Shown piece after piece: positions 16,587-23,859 of a stretch of 24,277 nucleotides of DNA. Position 1 is the stretch's first letter. The number at the start of each line of letters is the position of its first letter. The translations under genes were made by a program, and so were the position numbers. The notes beneath the pieces were generated by a model that was given only the letters and a program-made list of their open reading frames with translations, searched no databases and was not told the origin of the DNA. This DNA is from Blastocatellia bacterium. Lineage in GTDB: Bacteria > Acidobacteriota > Blastocatellia > Pyrinomonadales > Pyrinomonadaceae. The DNA is taken from positions 9,573 to 33,849 of the forward strand of contig DNNE01000041.1 in NCBI GenBank assembly GCA_003487805.1. Direction: 5' to 3'.

Positions 16587-17630
16587 ATGTCGTTCAGATC
16601 AGTTACCGCAAACGTGCGAATGGCCCGGGTGATCGCCTTCGGCGGAGCCGCCCTGGTTTTCGTCAGCCTCACGAATGAATCTCTTATTCGTGCTCAGTCG
16701 CCCCGGAGTACGATGTCGCCGAATTTGAGCCTGCCCGACGAAACCACAGGGGTTGACGCGATTGCCCGGACCCTGATTTCTGCGTTCGATCAAGTCGACA
16801 TTGTAGCGTTAGGCGAGGCGCACGGTCGCTTTAGACTGGATTCCGATCTGCGAATCGCCATGGTTCGTCATCCCGATTTTGCGAAGAAGGTTCGATCAAT
16901 TGTGATCGAGTGCGGTAGCGCTACGGAGCAGTCGACCCTCGACCGCTACATTCGAGGTGAGAACGTACCCAGAGTTCAATTGGAACGCGTTTGGAAAGCC
17001 ACCAGCGAAACTACCAACGGTTTCTGCGACGCTCCGATTTACGCCGACTTTCTCGCAGCCGTGCGCGACGTCAACTCAAGACTGCCAGCCGAGGCGCGCA
17101 TTCGCGTGTTCGGCGGTCACCCTGGACCGGGAGCCAACCGTGGCATTGAGACCACAGCCGTCGCCGTCCTGAAAGAGCAAGTGCTTCAGAAGCACGGCAA
17201 GGCCCTGGTTATTTATGGCGCCGCGCACTTCTATCGAGCTTTTCCAATTGATTACCTTTCCAGCATGGGCGATGACATCGGACTCGCGAGGAAACTGGAA
17301 ATCGATTTTCCCGGTCGAACTTTCGTGGTGATTCCATTAGGCCCGCTCGATCGTCCGCCTGCGTGGGTTACCGCGGGAACTGATCCCGACTTTCAAAAGT
17401 TCGACCGCGCTTTAAAGACGCATGTGCGTCCGGTACTGGTGTCTCTCCAAAGTCTGCCCTTCCGGGATTTCACCGCTGAGGAGTTCCTTGGCCGCACGCT
17501 GACGACCTGCCGCGGCGGTTGCAAGAGCGTTTTTCAAGGAAGCAGTATCACGCTGGGGCAGATGGCTGATGCGTGCATTTATGTTGGCGTGGGCGCCGAC
17601 GTCGATTCGAAAGCGAAGCCAACTCAATAG
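16587..17630 (+). CDS. Secreted protein with GExH/GxxH motifs (EreA/ChaN/TraB-like, hypothetical)
   Basis: This 347-residue protein starts at ATG 16587, with AAGGAA at 16576-16581. A hydrophobic export signal is present (about 13-36, RVIAFGGAALVFVSLTN before AQSP). VDIVALGEAHGRFRLD follows, placing Gly76-Glu77-Ala-His79, and later ALVIYGAAHFYR places Gly211-x-x-His214. The pair of GExH and GxxH motifs on either side of a mixed alpha/beta domain is characteristic of the erythromycin-esterase/ChaN/TraB-TIKI superfamily, which includes esterases, haem-binding and metalloprotease-like members. The exact subfamily cannot be settled from sequence alone. Cysteines near the end (TTCRGGC) may form a disulphide. 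It is followed closely by repeat copy B. Superfamily confidence is moderate; substrate unknown. Confidence 0.8.
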   Translation: MSFRSVTANVRMARVIAFGGAALVFVSLTNESLIRAQSPRSTMSPNLSLPDETTGVDAIARTLISAFDQVDIVALGEAHGRFRLDSDLRIAMVRHPDFAKKVRSIVIECGSATEQSTLDRYIRGENVPRVQLERVWKATSETTNGFCDAPIYADFLAAVRDVNSRLPAEARIRVFGGHPGPGANRGIETTAVAVLKEQVLQKHGKALVIYGAAHFYRAFPIDYLSSMGDDIGLARKLEIDFPGRTFVVIPLGPLDRPPAWVTAGTDPDFQKFDRALKTHVRPVLVSLQSLPFRDFTAEEFLGRTLTTCRGGCKSVFQGSSITLGQMADACIYVGVGADVDSKAKPTQ

Positions 17631-17639
17631 CGACTAGGT

Positions 17640-17764
17640 GAGTCCGCGGAGCGTTCGCCAGCATAAAGCCCCGAGGCGTAAGCCCCCCGGATCAAGCCAC
17701 CAACAACCATTGAGCCCGCGAAGCGGCGATAGCATCTGGAGTGCGCTGACTTATCAGCGCTTTG
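17640..17764. repeat. Intergenic composite hairpin repeat, copy B
   Basis: It runs in the same order as copy A: GAGTCCGCGGAGCG, AGCATAAAGCCCCGAGGC with a GGCG-TAA-GCC(CC) turn, GGATCAAGCCACCAA, ATTGAGCCCGCGAAGCGGC, then TGGAGTGCGCTGACTTATC ending in AGCGCTTTG. It starts nine bases after the stop of the GExH protein and lacks the inverted end seen in copy A. The central block is almost identical to copy A. Confidence 0.85.
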
Positions 17765-17844
17765 TTTGATCGGTGACTCTCGCTACGGTTGGTTTCCTAA
17801 CAATCTCTCTTGGCTGAAATTCGCAAGGAGTCTACACTGGCGCC

Positions 17845-20337
17845 ATGTCAAAAGACTTCGCCTACGCGTTTCGTACGCTGCGCAAGAGTCCCATATTTAC
17901 CATCACAGTCGTGGTCACGATTGCCCTGGCTATCGGCGCCAGCACTGCTATCTTCAGCGTCACGAATGGTGTGCTGCTTCGTAGACTTCCGTACAGGGAT
18001 CCAGAGCGGTTGGTGTTAGTCCGCGGCGACTTGCAGAAAAGGAATGTCAAAGACTTTCCACTCTCTAATGCCGACTTCCTCGACGTGCGCAACGGCGCAA
18101 AAAACAATTTCGAGGATTTCGCCGCCGTCCAAACCTTTCGCTTCACGCTGCCTGGCTTGGACGGTACACCTGAGCGGGTCAGAGCGGCCGCGGTATCGAT
18201 TAACTTCTTTCGAATGATGGGTGGTTCGATCATCGCCGGCCGAGACTTTGAGGAGTCTGATGGAACGCCGCAGCAGGCGCCGCCGGCGGCGCCCGGTGGC
18301 AACGGTCCTGCTGCAAACGCACCACCTCCGCTGCCGAATATGGTGATTCTCAGCAACGAATATTTCCAGCAACGGTTCGGTGGCGATCGATCGATCATAG
18401 GCAAGCCTCTTCCAGTAGCTGCCGCATTTGGACCAGCGCCGATCGTAGTGGGCGTGCTCGCGCCAGACTTTCAATTGTTGTTTCCGCCGAAGGCTAATGT
18501 AGAACAGTTTCCAAGTGTCTGGATCGCCGGTCGTATTAATTATGACGCCGCCAACCGCAACAACGTACAGTGGCGAGTTATAGGCCGGTTAAAGCCGGGG
18601 GCCTCGATCGTTCAAGCGCAGGCCGAAACCGAGACCATCGTTCAGAAGATTCGCGACGAAAACACCATAGCGAAAACAGCCGGCCAATTTTTCCAACTTG
18701 TGCCAATGAAGCAGCACTTGGTCGATGAAGTTCGACCTGCGATTCTCACGTTCATGGGCGCGGTCATTTTGCTGCTCCTGATTGCGTGCGCGAACGTCGC
18801 AAACCTGATGTTGGTGAGAGCCTCGGCGCGCGAACGAGAGCTGGCCGTCCGCGCCGCCCTTGGGGCTGGCTGGTGGCAGCTTGTTCGGCAAACACTCGCC
18901 GAGGCCATCGTGATCGCCGGTCTGGGAACGATCATTGGAGCGGGGCTTGCTTATCTGGGTATTCGCACACTGCTCGCCATTGCGCCGGAGAATCTCCCTC
19001 GCTTGAACGCGATCAGTATTGATTGGCGGGTGTTGGCATTTTCAGTATTCGCCGGACTGCTTTCGGCCGTGCTCTTTGGGGTAGTGCCCGCCATTCGCAC
19101 CGCGAGACCAAATGTTATGCAGACACTGCGCGCTGCCGGGCGAAGTGGTGCACTGAGCGCTGCCGGGCTGCGCAATGCTGTCGTAGTAGTGGAGGTTGCC
19201 CTGGCATTTGTACTACTCATTGGCTCGGGATTGATGTTCCGTACGTTCGTTAACATTCAACGCGTAAACCTGGGATTTGAACCGCACGGGCTGCTGACAT
19301 TTCAACTGCTCGGCAACATTGGCAACTCACCTCAGGAACTGGCGACATACAAGCGCCAGCTGCGCGAGCAACTCCAGGCGATCCCAGGGGTCAAGACTGT
19401 CACTGCGTCATTTCCCTTGCCACTCGCCGGTGGGTTTAGTCCTGTGCGTTGGGGCGGAGCTGAAGCTCAGAATGACGCAAGCAAGTTTCAAGCTGCCGAT
19501 CTTCAGATCGTTCTGCCCGGCTACTTCGAAGCAATGGGCACGAAGCTTCTGGCTGGACGAACCTTTACCGAAGACGACAGCGCACCTGACCGGAACCTTC
19601 TTATAGTTGATCAAGCACTCGCAGCGAAAGCATTTCCGAACGAGTCTGCTGTGGGCAAGCGGATCCTCTTTCGGGTGCGCACGCCCGAGGCGCAGTGGGG
19701 AGAGATCATTGGGGTGGTGGCCCATCAGCGCAACACCTCTCTGGTCGAACCGGGCCGCGAACAACTATTCGTCACGGATGGTTATGTCAATCACGGTGCT
19801 GCTTCCTGGTGGGCGTTGCGTACCGACGGAGATCCGGCGGCGCTGGCGAGCGCCGCGCGCGAAGTAGTGCGCAAGCAGGGTAAGGACACAATTATTAACG
19901 AGCTGCAACCGATGGATTCGCGGGTGACCAAAGCTCAGGCGCAGACACGGTTTTCGCTGTTGCTGATTGGAGTGTTTTCGACGATCGCAGCGCTCCTGGC
20001 GGGCGTTGGTTTGTACGGCGTCCTGGCTACAGCTGTGCGTCAGCGAACCGCGGAGATTGGTGTGCGGATGGCGCTGGGCGCGGCGCCGTCACGCATCTTC
20101 CGTTTGATGGTTGGAAAGGGACTCAATCTTAGTGCGATTGGCATTGCGATTGGTGTGGTCGGAGCGTTTGTCCTGACGCGCGTGCTGACGAGCATGCTCG
20201 TCGAGGTCAAGCCCACAGATCCCGTTACGTTTGTTTCGGTCGCGGCGCTTTTCCTGTTTATTGCGGTGCTTGCTTCGTGGCTTCCAGCTATGCGAGCAGC
20301 GGGATTAGATCCAACTACCGCGCTGAGAAGTGAGTAG
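17845..20337 (+). CDS. ADOP-type duplicated ABC permease (MacB/FtsX family)
   Basis: This 830-residue inner-membrane protein has the duplicated layout of acidobacterial orphan permeases. An N-terminal ADOP leader (DFAYAFRTLRKSPIFTITVV) and TM1 (about 18-40) precede a periplasmic MacB-like domain (about 45-290). The first FtsX block of three TM helices spans about 295-405 (GAVILLLLIACANVANLMLV, then ERELAVRAALGA). A TM segment near 440 opens a second MacB-like domain (about 460-690), and the second FtsX block spans about 702-826 (TAEIGVRMALGAAPSRIF). A Pro/Ala-rich insertion at about 140-166 interrupts the first periplasmic domain. No ATPase or PadR gene adjoins it, consistent with the 'orphan' name. 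AAGGAG (17825-17830) is 14 bases before the ATG, a long spacing, but no better start exists. Export of a substrate is inferred. Confidence 0.95.
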   Translation: MSKDFAYAFRTLRKSPIFTITVVVTIALAIGASTAIFSVTNGVLLRRLPYRDPERLVLVRGDLQKRNVKDFPLSNADFLDVRNGAKNNFEDFAAVQTFRFTLPGLDGTPERVRAAAVSINFFRMMGGSIIAGRDFEESDGTPQQAPPAAPGGNGPAANAPPPLPNMVILSNEYFQQRFGGDRSIIGKPLPVAAAFGPAPIVVGVLAPDFQLLFPPKANVEQFPSVWIAGRINYDAANRNNVQWRVIGRLKPGASIVQAQAETETIVQKIRDENTIAKTAGQFFQLVPMKQHLVDEVRPAILTFMGAVILLLLIACANVANLMLVRASARERELAVRAALGAGWWQLVRQTLAEAIVIAGLGTIIGAGLAYLGIRTLLAIAPENLPRLNAISIDWRVLAFSVFAGLLSAVLFGVVPAIRTARPNVMQTLRAAGRSGALSAAGLRNAVVVVEVALAFVLLIGSGLMFRTFVNIQRVNLGFEPHGLLTFQLLGNIGNSPQELATYKRQLREQLQAIPGVKTVTASFPLPLAGGFSPVRWGGAEAQNDASKFQAADLQIVLPGYFEAMGTKLLAGRTFTEDDSAPDRNLLIVDQALAAKAFPNESAVGKRILFRVRTPEAQWGEIIGVVAHQRNTSLVEPGREQLFVTDGYVNHGAASWWALRTDGDPAALASAAREVVRKQGKDTIINELQPMDSRVTKAQAQTRFSLLLIGVFSTIAALLAGVGLYGVLATAVRQRTAEIGVRMALGAAPSRIFRLMVGKGLNLSAIGIAIGVVGAFVLTRVLTSMLVEVKPTDPVTFVSVAALFLFIAVLASWLPAMRAAGLDPTTALRSE

Positions 20338-20344
20338 TAAGAGC

Positions 20345-20418
20345 GAGCCGAGCGCGCGACAGCATAAAGCCCGGGGCTGCAGATGTAAGACAATTCAACG
20401 AGCCCGCGAAGCGGGCGA
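20345..20418. repeat. Intergenic composite hairpin repeat, copy C (shortened)
   Basis: It begins seven bases after the permease stop: GAGCCGAGCGCGCGACAGC, then ATAAAGCCCGGGGCT. It next diverges for about 30 bases, and resumes as GAGCCCGCGAAGCGGGCGAGAG (20400-20421). The GCCCGC-GAA-GCGGGC hairpin (20402-20416) ends 17 bases before the next gene's ATG at 20434, immediately ahead of its purine-rich leader, and the TGGAGTGCG arm of copies A and B is missing. Confidence 0.75.
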
Positions 20419-20433
20419 GAGGATCACCACCAC

Positions 20434-20919
20434 ATGATGAAGCAAGCAAAGAACACGATTTGCCTTTGGTACGATGGCGACGCCGAAGAGGCGGCGCGTT
20501 TTTACGCCGAGACCTTTCCCGATTCATCTGTTAGCGCAGTACACCGCGCACCGGGAGATTTTCCGTCTGGCAAGCAGGGGGATGTGTTGACGGTTGAGTT
20601 TACCGTAATGGGAATTCCCTGCCTCGGGCTCAATGGCGGGCCCCATTTCAAGCATAACGAAGCATTCTCGTTTCAGGTCGCAACGACTGACCAGGCCGAA
20701 ACGGATCGTTACTGGAACGCGATCGTCGGCAACGGCGGCGAAGAGAGTGCGTGCGGCTGGTGCAAGGACAAATGGGGCTTGTCCTGGCAGATTACGCCGC
20801 TGGTCCTGACAGAAGCGGTAACCGATCCCGATCGCGCTGCCGCCAAGCGCGCGTTCGATGCGATGATGCAGATGAAAAAGATCGACATCGCTGCAATCGA
20901 GGCGGCGCACCGCGGCTGA
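20434..20919 (+). CDS. VOC-fold protein, PhnB / 3-demethylubiquinone methyltransferase-like
   Basis: This small cytoplasmic protein of 161 residues belongs to the vicinal-oxygen-chelate (glyoxalase/bleomycin-resistance) superfamily, PhnB-like branch. The start is ATG 20434 or ATG 20437, both in frame. The order of conserved pieces is typical: ICLWYDGDAEEAARFYAETF (10-29), DVLTVEFTVMGIPCLGLNGG (51-70), FSFQVATTDQAETDRYWNAI (79-98) and WGLSWQITP (114-122). The C-terminal AFDAMMQMKKIDIAAIEAA helix is common in this branch. Despite the Pfam name, most members are not methyltransferases. The enzymatic role is unknown. It lies downstream of the ADOP permease, separated only by repeat copy C. The leader GAGAGGATC may hold the Shine-Dalgarno sequence right after the hairpin. 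Confidence 0.93.
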   Translation: MMKQAKNTICLWYDGDAEEAARFYAETFPDSSVSAVHRAPGDFPSGKQGDVLTVEFTVMGIPCLGLNGGPHFKHNEAFSFQVATTDQAETDRYWNAIVGNGGEESACGWCKDKWGLSWQITPLVLTEAVTDPDRAAAKRAFDAMMQMKKIDIAAIEAAHRG

Positions 20920-20971
20920 AGTTCGGTCTTAGCGGGCGTGCATCGGAAGAGTTAAAGACACCGGGCTTTGC

Positions 20972-21078
20972 AGTACGAGTTGTACTTCAACAGCGACAAC
21001 ACCCATCGTCTTGTCTTTGAGGCCTGACCCCAATTGTGAATTGGCATCACCGTCTTCGGCTTTGTGTGCTGGCGCACA
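20972..21078. repeat. Small palindromes in the intergenic region before the DUF899 gene
   Basis: AGTAC-GAGTT-GTACT (20972-20986), CCAATT-GTG-AATTGG (21030-21044) and TGTGC-TGGC-GCACA (21065-21078) lie in the 261 bp between the VOC and DUF899 genes. The middle one again has a three-base loop and is preceded by CTGACCCC (21024-21031). I see no gene in this gap; each palindrome alone could be chance. Confidence 0.45.
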
Positions 21079-21180
21079 GACCTGCCAATCTCCTTAGCAA
21101 TAGAGTAGTCGGCGCATTCGCACTAGACAAATCACTCTCGACACCTTGGACTCAGAGAGGGCTCAAAGGAAACACAATAA

Positions 21181-21915
21181 ATGACAACAAGCACAATTCC
21201 ACATCCGCCAATCGTTTCGCGAGACGAGTGGCTCGCCGGGCGGAAGAAAGGACTGGTCGCTGAGAAGGAGCTCACTAAGGAATACGACCGCGTGAATGCC
21301 GCGCGCCGGCGCCTTCCTATGGTGAAGATCGAAAAGGAGTATCGCTTCGATGGCCCGAATGGCAAGCTGAGTCTCAAGGACCTCTTCGAGGGTCGTCGGC
21401 AACTCATAATTTATCACTTCATGTTCGACCCAACATGGGAGACTCGCCGGTGCCCAGGCTGCACGGGTTGGGTAGACTCCCTGGGCGATCTGTCGCTACT
21501 AGAGAAGTGCGACACAACGTTCGTGGTGGTTTCTCGAGCTCCGCTGCCCATGCTCGATGCCTATAAGGCGGAAAAGGGATGGAGCATCAAGTGGCTTTCC
21601 TCATTCGGCAGTGATTTCAACTACGACTTTCATGTGACGCTTGATGCGAACGTCGCGCCCCCTATAGACAACTACCGAAACCAGGCTGAGATGGATGCGA
21701 AGAAGGGACATCCCGTCGTAATGGAGGGTGAGCATCACGGCCTGAGTGTCTTCTTCAGAATGGATGATGACCTTTTCCACACCTACTCGGTATACGCGCG
21801 GGGCTGCTCAACACTATCGAACGCCTACGCCCTCCTCGACACAACACCGTATGGACGACAGCAAGACTTTGAGGACTCGCCCTCCGGCTGGCCTCAGAAG
21901 CCGACCTACGGTTAG
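21181..21915 (+). CDS. DUF899 family thioredoxin-like protein
   Basis: This 244-residue cytoplasmic protein has no signal peptide. It opens with the DUF899 pattern PPIVSRDEWLAGRKKGLVAE and RRRLPMVKIEKEYRFDGPNG. LKDLFEGRRQLIIYHFMFDP leads to a CxxC pair (Cys91-Pro-Gly-Cys94, RRCPGCTGWVDS), the position of a redox centre in thioredoxin-fold proteins. Later conserved pieces are the WLSSFGSDFNYDF segment, GLSVFFRMDDDLFHTYSVYA, and the closing LLDTTPYGRQ and PTYG. Length is typical for the family. The family has no well-defined reaction; a thiol-redox or peroxiredoxin-like role is an inference from the CxxC. The ATG at 21181 follows AAAGGAAA at 21163-21170. No operon partner is visible. Confidence 0.93.
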   Translation: MTTSTIPHPPIVSRDEWLAGRKKGLVAEKELTKEYDRVNAARRRLPMVKIEKEYRFDGPNGKLSLKDLFEGRRQLIIYHFMFDPTWETRRCPGCTGWVDSLGDLSLLEKCDTTFVVVSRAPLPMLDAYKAEKGWSIKWLSSFGSDFNYDFHVTLDANVAPPIDNYRNQAEMDAKKGHPVVMEGEHHGLSVFFRMDDDLFHTYSVYARGCSTLSNAYALLDTTPYGRQQDFEDSPSGWPQKPTYG

Positions 21916-21991
21916 GTCGAGACAAGCCAATACCGTGCGCCGAGGAACCGCACGAGAAAACTAATGATTCGCATCGAATATCAAATAGTTA

Positions 21992-22114
21992 GGCGCCAAG
22001 CGCCGGGATGCATTAGCCCCGACCGTCAGGTGGGGGTTAACCGCCATCCGCGCTCAGAAGAGGATCACGGTTCGGCAAGTCGAAGACTTGCCGCGCATCG
22101 GCGTGGCAAAGCCA
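21992..22114. repeat. Second palindrome cluster, with three-base loops
   Basis: In this 123-bp block are GGCGC-CAA-GCGCC (21992-22004), CCCCGACC-GTCA-GGTGGGGG with one mismatch (22017-22036), CGGCAAGTC-GAA-GACTTGCCG (22073-22093, nine perfect pairs) and TGGC-AAA-GCCA (22104-22114). Three of the four have exactly three loop bases, and the last repeats the GGC-AAA-GCC core seen at 16509-16521. They fill the gap between the DUF899 gene and the ArfB-like gene. Confidence 0.8.
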
Positions 22115-22162
22115 TAACGTAAGTTGCCCTGCTTCCTGACCCCGGTTGCTTCACGACGCTCC

Positions 22163-22510
22163 TTACTCATCCCGCGATGGCTTCGTGCGCAAACGCTTGA
22201 TCTGTGAGCGACGCGACTTCTCCTCGAGCGTACGATTCTTTGCGCTGCGCGATATGCGTGTCGGTACCCGTTTGGCGGGTCGGTAGTTCAAACGCTCGAT
22301 CTTCTTGCGGAGCTTCTGCAGACAGATTGCCTTATTTCGATGTTGGCTGCGTTCCTGCTGCGAAGTAACGACCACGCCTGAAGGTGAGTGCCTGAGACGA
22401 ACGGCGCTTTCCGTTTTGTTCACGTGCTGTCCTCCGGGTCCACTTGAACGGAACGTGTCCACTTCGCACTCCCGCAACAGCTCTTCATCTGATTCAGGCA
22501 ATTTGATCAC
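22163..22510 (-). CDS. ArfB/YaeJ-like peptide chain release factor (ribosome rescue)
   Basis: This 115-residue protein has the catalytic RF-1 domain only, without the codon-recognition domains of RF1/RF2. The peptidyl-tRNA hydrolysis motif is intact: FRSSGPGGQHVNKTESAVRL, with GGQ at 26-28. The tail is strongly basic (KKIERL, then KRVPTRISRSAKNRTLEEKS and KRLRTK), resembling the ArfB/YaeJ C-terminus that enters the empty mRNA channel of stalled ribosomes. It is shorter than E. coli ArfB (about 140). The start is a GTG at 22510; upstream ATGs are out of frame or blocked by an in-frame TGA. It is divergent from the RluA gene with 55 bp between starts, so the promoters must overlap. Family assignment is firm; rescue activity is inferred. 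Confidence 0.9.
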   Translation of the reverse strand: MIKLPESDEELLRECEVDTFRSSGPGGQHVNKTESAVRLRHSPSGVVVTSQQERSQHRNKAICLQKLRKKIERLNYRPAKRVPTRISRSAKNRTLEEKSRRSQIKRLRTKPSRDE

Positions 22511-22544
22511 AGAACTTCATCATACCTCACTGCCATTAGTCGTC

Positions 22545-22549
22545 AGGAG
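22545..22549 (+). promoter_or_regulatory. Ribosome binding site of the RluA-type gene
   Basis: AGGAG lies 7 bases before an in-frame TTG (22557) and 16 bases before ATG 22566. Spacing favours TTG, while the conserved family N-terminus (RPPLP) begins right after the ATG. The difference is only three residues. Confidence 0.45.
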
Positions 22550-22565
22550 TGTTACATTGCGTGGT

Positions 22566-23450
22566 ATGAGGCCACCGCTTCCCACCGTTGCAGGAGTTGG
22601 TCCCAGCCGTCAATGGCTTCCGGCAGGCGCCTGGAAAACTGTCCTGGACTTCTTCAAAGAAAAGTACCCCCAGGTTGACTTTGAAACGTGGACTGCGCGA
22701 ATGGCCAGGGGTGAGGTGATAGATGAAACCGGACGACGTGTAGATCAACAGACTGCGTATCGGGCCGGCGCCTGCATTTATTATTACCGCGAACTGGAAG
22801 ATGAAAAGATCATTCCGTATGTTGAGCACGTGCTCTATCAGGATGAACACATCCTGGTTGCTGACAAGCCGCACTTTCTGCCGGTGATACCCTCGGGAAG
22901 GTTTCTTCACCAAACGCTACTGGTCAGACTGCGAAAGAACCTCAAACAGGAAGACCTGGTTCCCATTCACCGTCTCGATCGGGAAACTGCGGGAGTGATC
23001 TTGTTTTCCGTCAACCCGCGAACGAGGGGCCACTACACATCACTCTTTCGGAATCGAAAGGTCCGAAAAGTATACGAAGCACTGGCGCCAACATTGGACA
23101 CTGCTCAGTTCCCCACGATTCGGCGGAGTCGCATTGTGCGGGGCGAACCATTTTTTCGCATGAAGGAAGTTTCGGGTGAGGCCAATTCCGAGACTCATGT
23201 CAGCCCTATACGCAATCTGGGACGCAACACTCTCTATCAGTTGGTTCCCATTACCGGCCGGAAGCACCAGCTACGCCTGCACCTCGCAGGTTTAGGAATT
23301 CCCATCATCAATGACAAACTCTACCCCGCGATCAGCCGTTCAGAAAGAGACGATTTCTCCAGCCCCTTAAAGTTGCTGGCGAAGTCGCTTTCATTTCAGG
23401 ATCCGTTAACCGGGCAAAAACACTATTTTGAAAGTGGCACAAAACTATGA
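22566..23450 (+). CDS. RluA-family 23S rRNA/tRNA pseudouridine synthase
   Basis: This 294-residue synthase isomerises uridine in structured RNA. ATG 22566 (or TTG 22557) opens MRPPLPTVAGVGPSR, as in a branch of RluA proteins that lacks the S4 domain and instead has an N-terminal segment like this one (KTVLDFFKEKYPQVDFETW, GEVIDETGRRV). The catalytic loop PIHRLDRETAGVILFS holds the nucleophilic Asp138. VYEALAPT and ITGRKHQLRLHLAGLGIPII follow, with NDKLYP, all in the expected order. The exact RNA site cannot be assigned. The next gene's ATG overlaps its stop (ATGA, 23447-23450), a sign of translational coupling. A longer frame extends upstream to 22305 but is antisense to the release factor and lacks family residues. 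Confidence 0.93.
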   Translation: MRPPLPTVAGVGPSRQWLPAGAWKTVLDFFKEKYPQVDFETWTARMARGEVIDETGRRVDQQTAYRAGACIYYYRELEDEKIIPYVEHVLYQDEHILVADKPHFLPVIPSGRFLHQTLLVRLRKNLKQEDLVPIHRLDRETAGVILFSVNPRTRGHYTSLFRNRKVRKVYEALAPTLDTAQFPTIRRSRIVRGEPFFRMKEVSGEANSETHVSPIRNLGRNTLYQLVPITGRKHQLRLHLAGLGIPIINDKLYPAISRSERDDFSSPLKLLAKSLSFQDPLTGQKHYFESGTKL

Positions 23451-23668
23451 GCACACCTCTTAACATGCATGCGGCCCGCATGGCGCTAAACCGAGACCCG
23501 GACTTGCGCGAGTGGGCCGAACAATGGCTGAAGAGTAGGGAGCGAACGGTGTCTGCAAATATGACTGATGAAGAGTTCGACAAGCACTGGCTCTACATTC
23601 GTCCCGAGAGAATGCACGAGGGAGCCCTGGAAGCGGTCGCTGCGTACCAACAGGAACATCAGGGTTGA
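23447..23668 (+). CDS. Small hypothetical protein, coupled to RluA
   Basis: This 73-residue cytoplasmic protein is helical and charged, with no signal or TM segment: NRDPDLREWAEQWLKSRERT and MTDEEFDKHWLYIRPERMHE are the main blocks, followed by GALEAVAAYQQEHQG. I do not recognise a domain. It is supported by the 4-bp ATGA overlap with the RluA-type gene and by protein-like composition. No role can be assigned beyond a probable shared operon. Confidence 0.65.
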   Translation: MSTPLNMHAARMALNRDPDLREWAEQWLKSRERTVSANMTDEEFDKHWLYIRPERMHEGALEAVAAYQQEHQG

Positions 23669-23759
23669 CGATCGGGGTCAGCAAAAGCGAACTGATGGTT
23701 GATAGCGCATGTCTCCTCACCCTTTGGGAGGGCAAATAATATAGTTGACTCACCCCGGC

Positions 23760-23854
23760 GCAACCCGAAGGGTTGCAAGAAAGTAGCCGGTGGTCGGAGT
23801 CCGCGGAGACCACCGGAAACGTCGTTAGTCATGACCGCACCCTGAAGGGGTGCC
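23760..23854. repeat. REP-like palindromes beside Y1 transposase remnant
   Basis: Three palindromes lie downstream of the transposase stop: GCAACCC-GAA-GGGTTGC (23760-23776), CCGGTGGTC...GACCACCGG (23787-23816, 9-bp stem, 12-base loop) and GCACCC...GGGTGC (23837-23853). Y1 transposases of the REP-associated group commonly lie beside such hairpins. The association with this gene is positional. Confidence 0.7.
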
Positions 23855-23859
23855 AGACG

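Noticed and set aside
14467..20418. Repeats as a CRISPR array
   Set aside because: Copies are about 3 kb apart with genes between them and have no regular short spacers or cas genes.
22305..22565. N-terminal extension of the RluA-type protein
   Set aside because: It is antisense to the release-factor gene and carries no family residues; a ribosome binding site at 22545 marks a later start.
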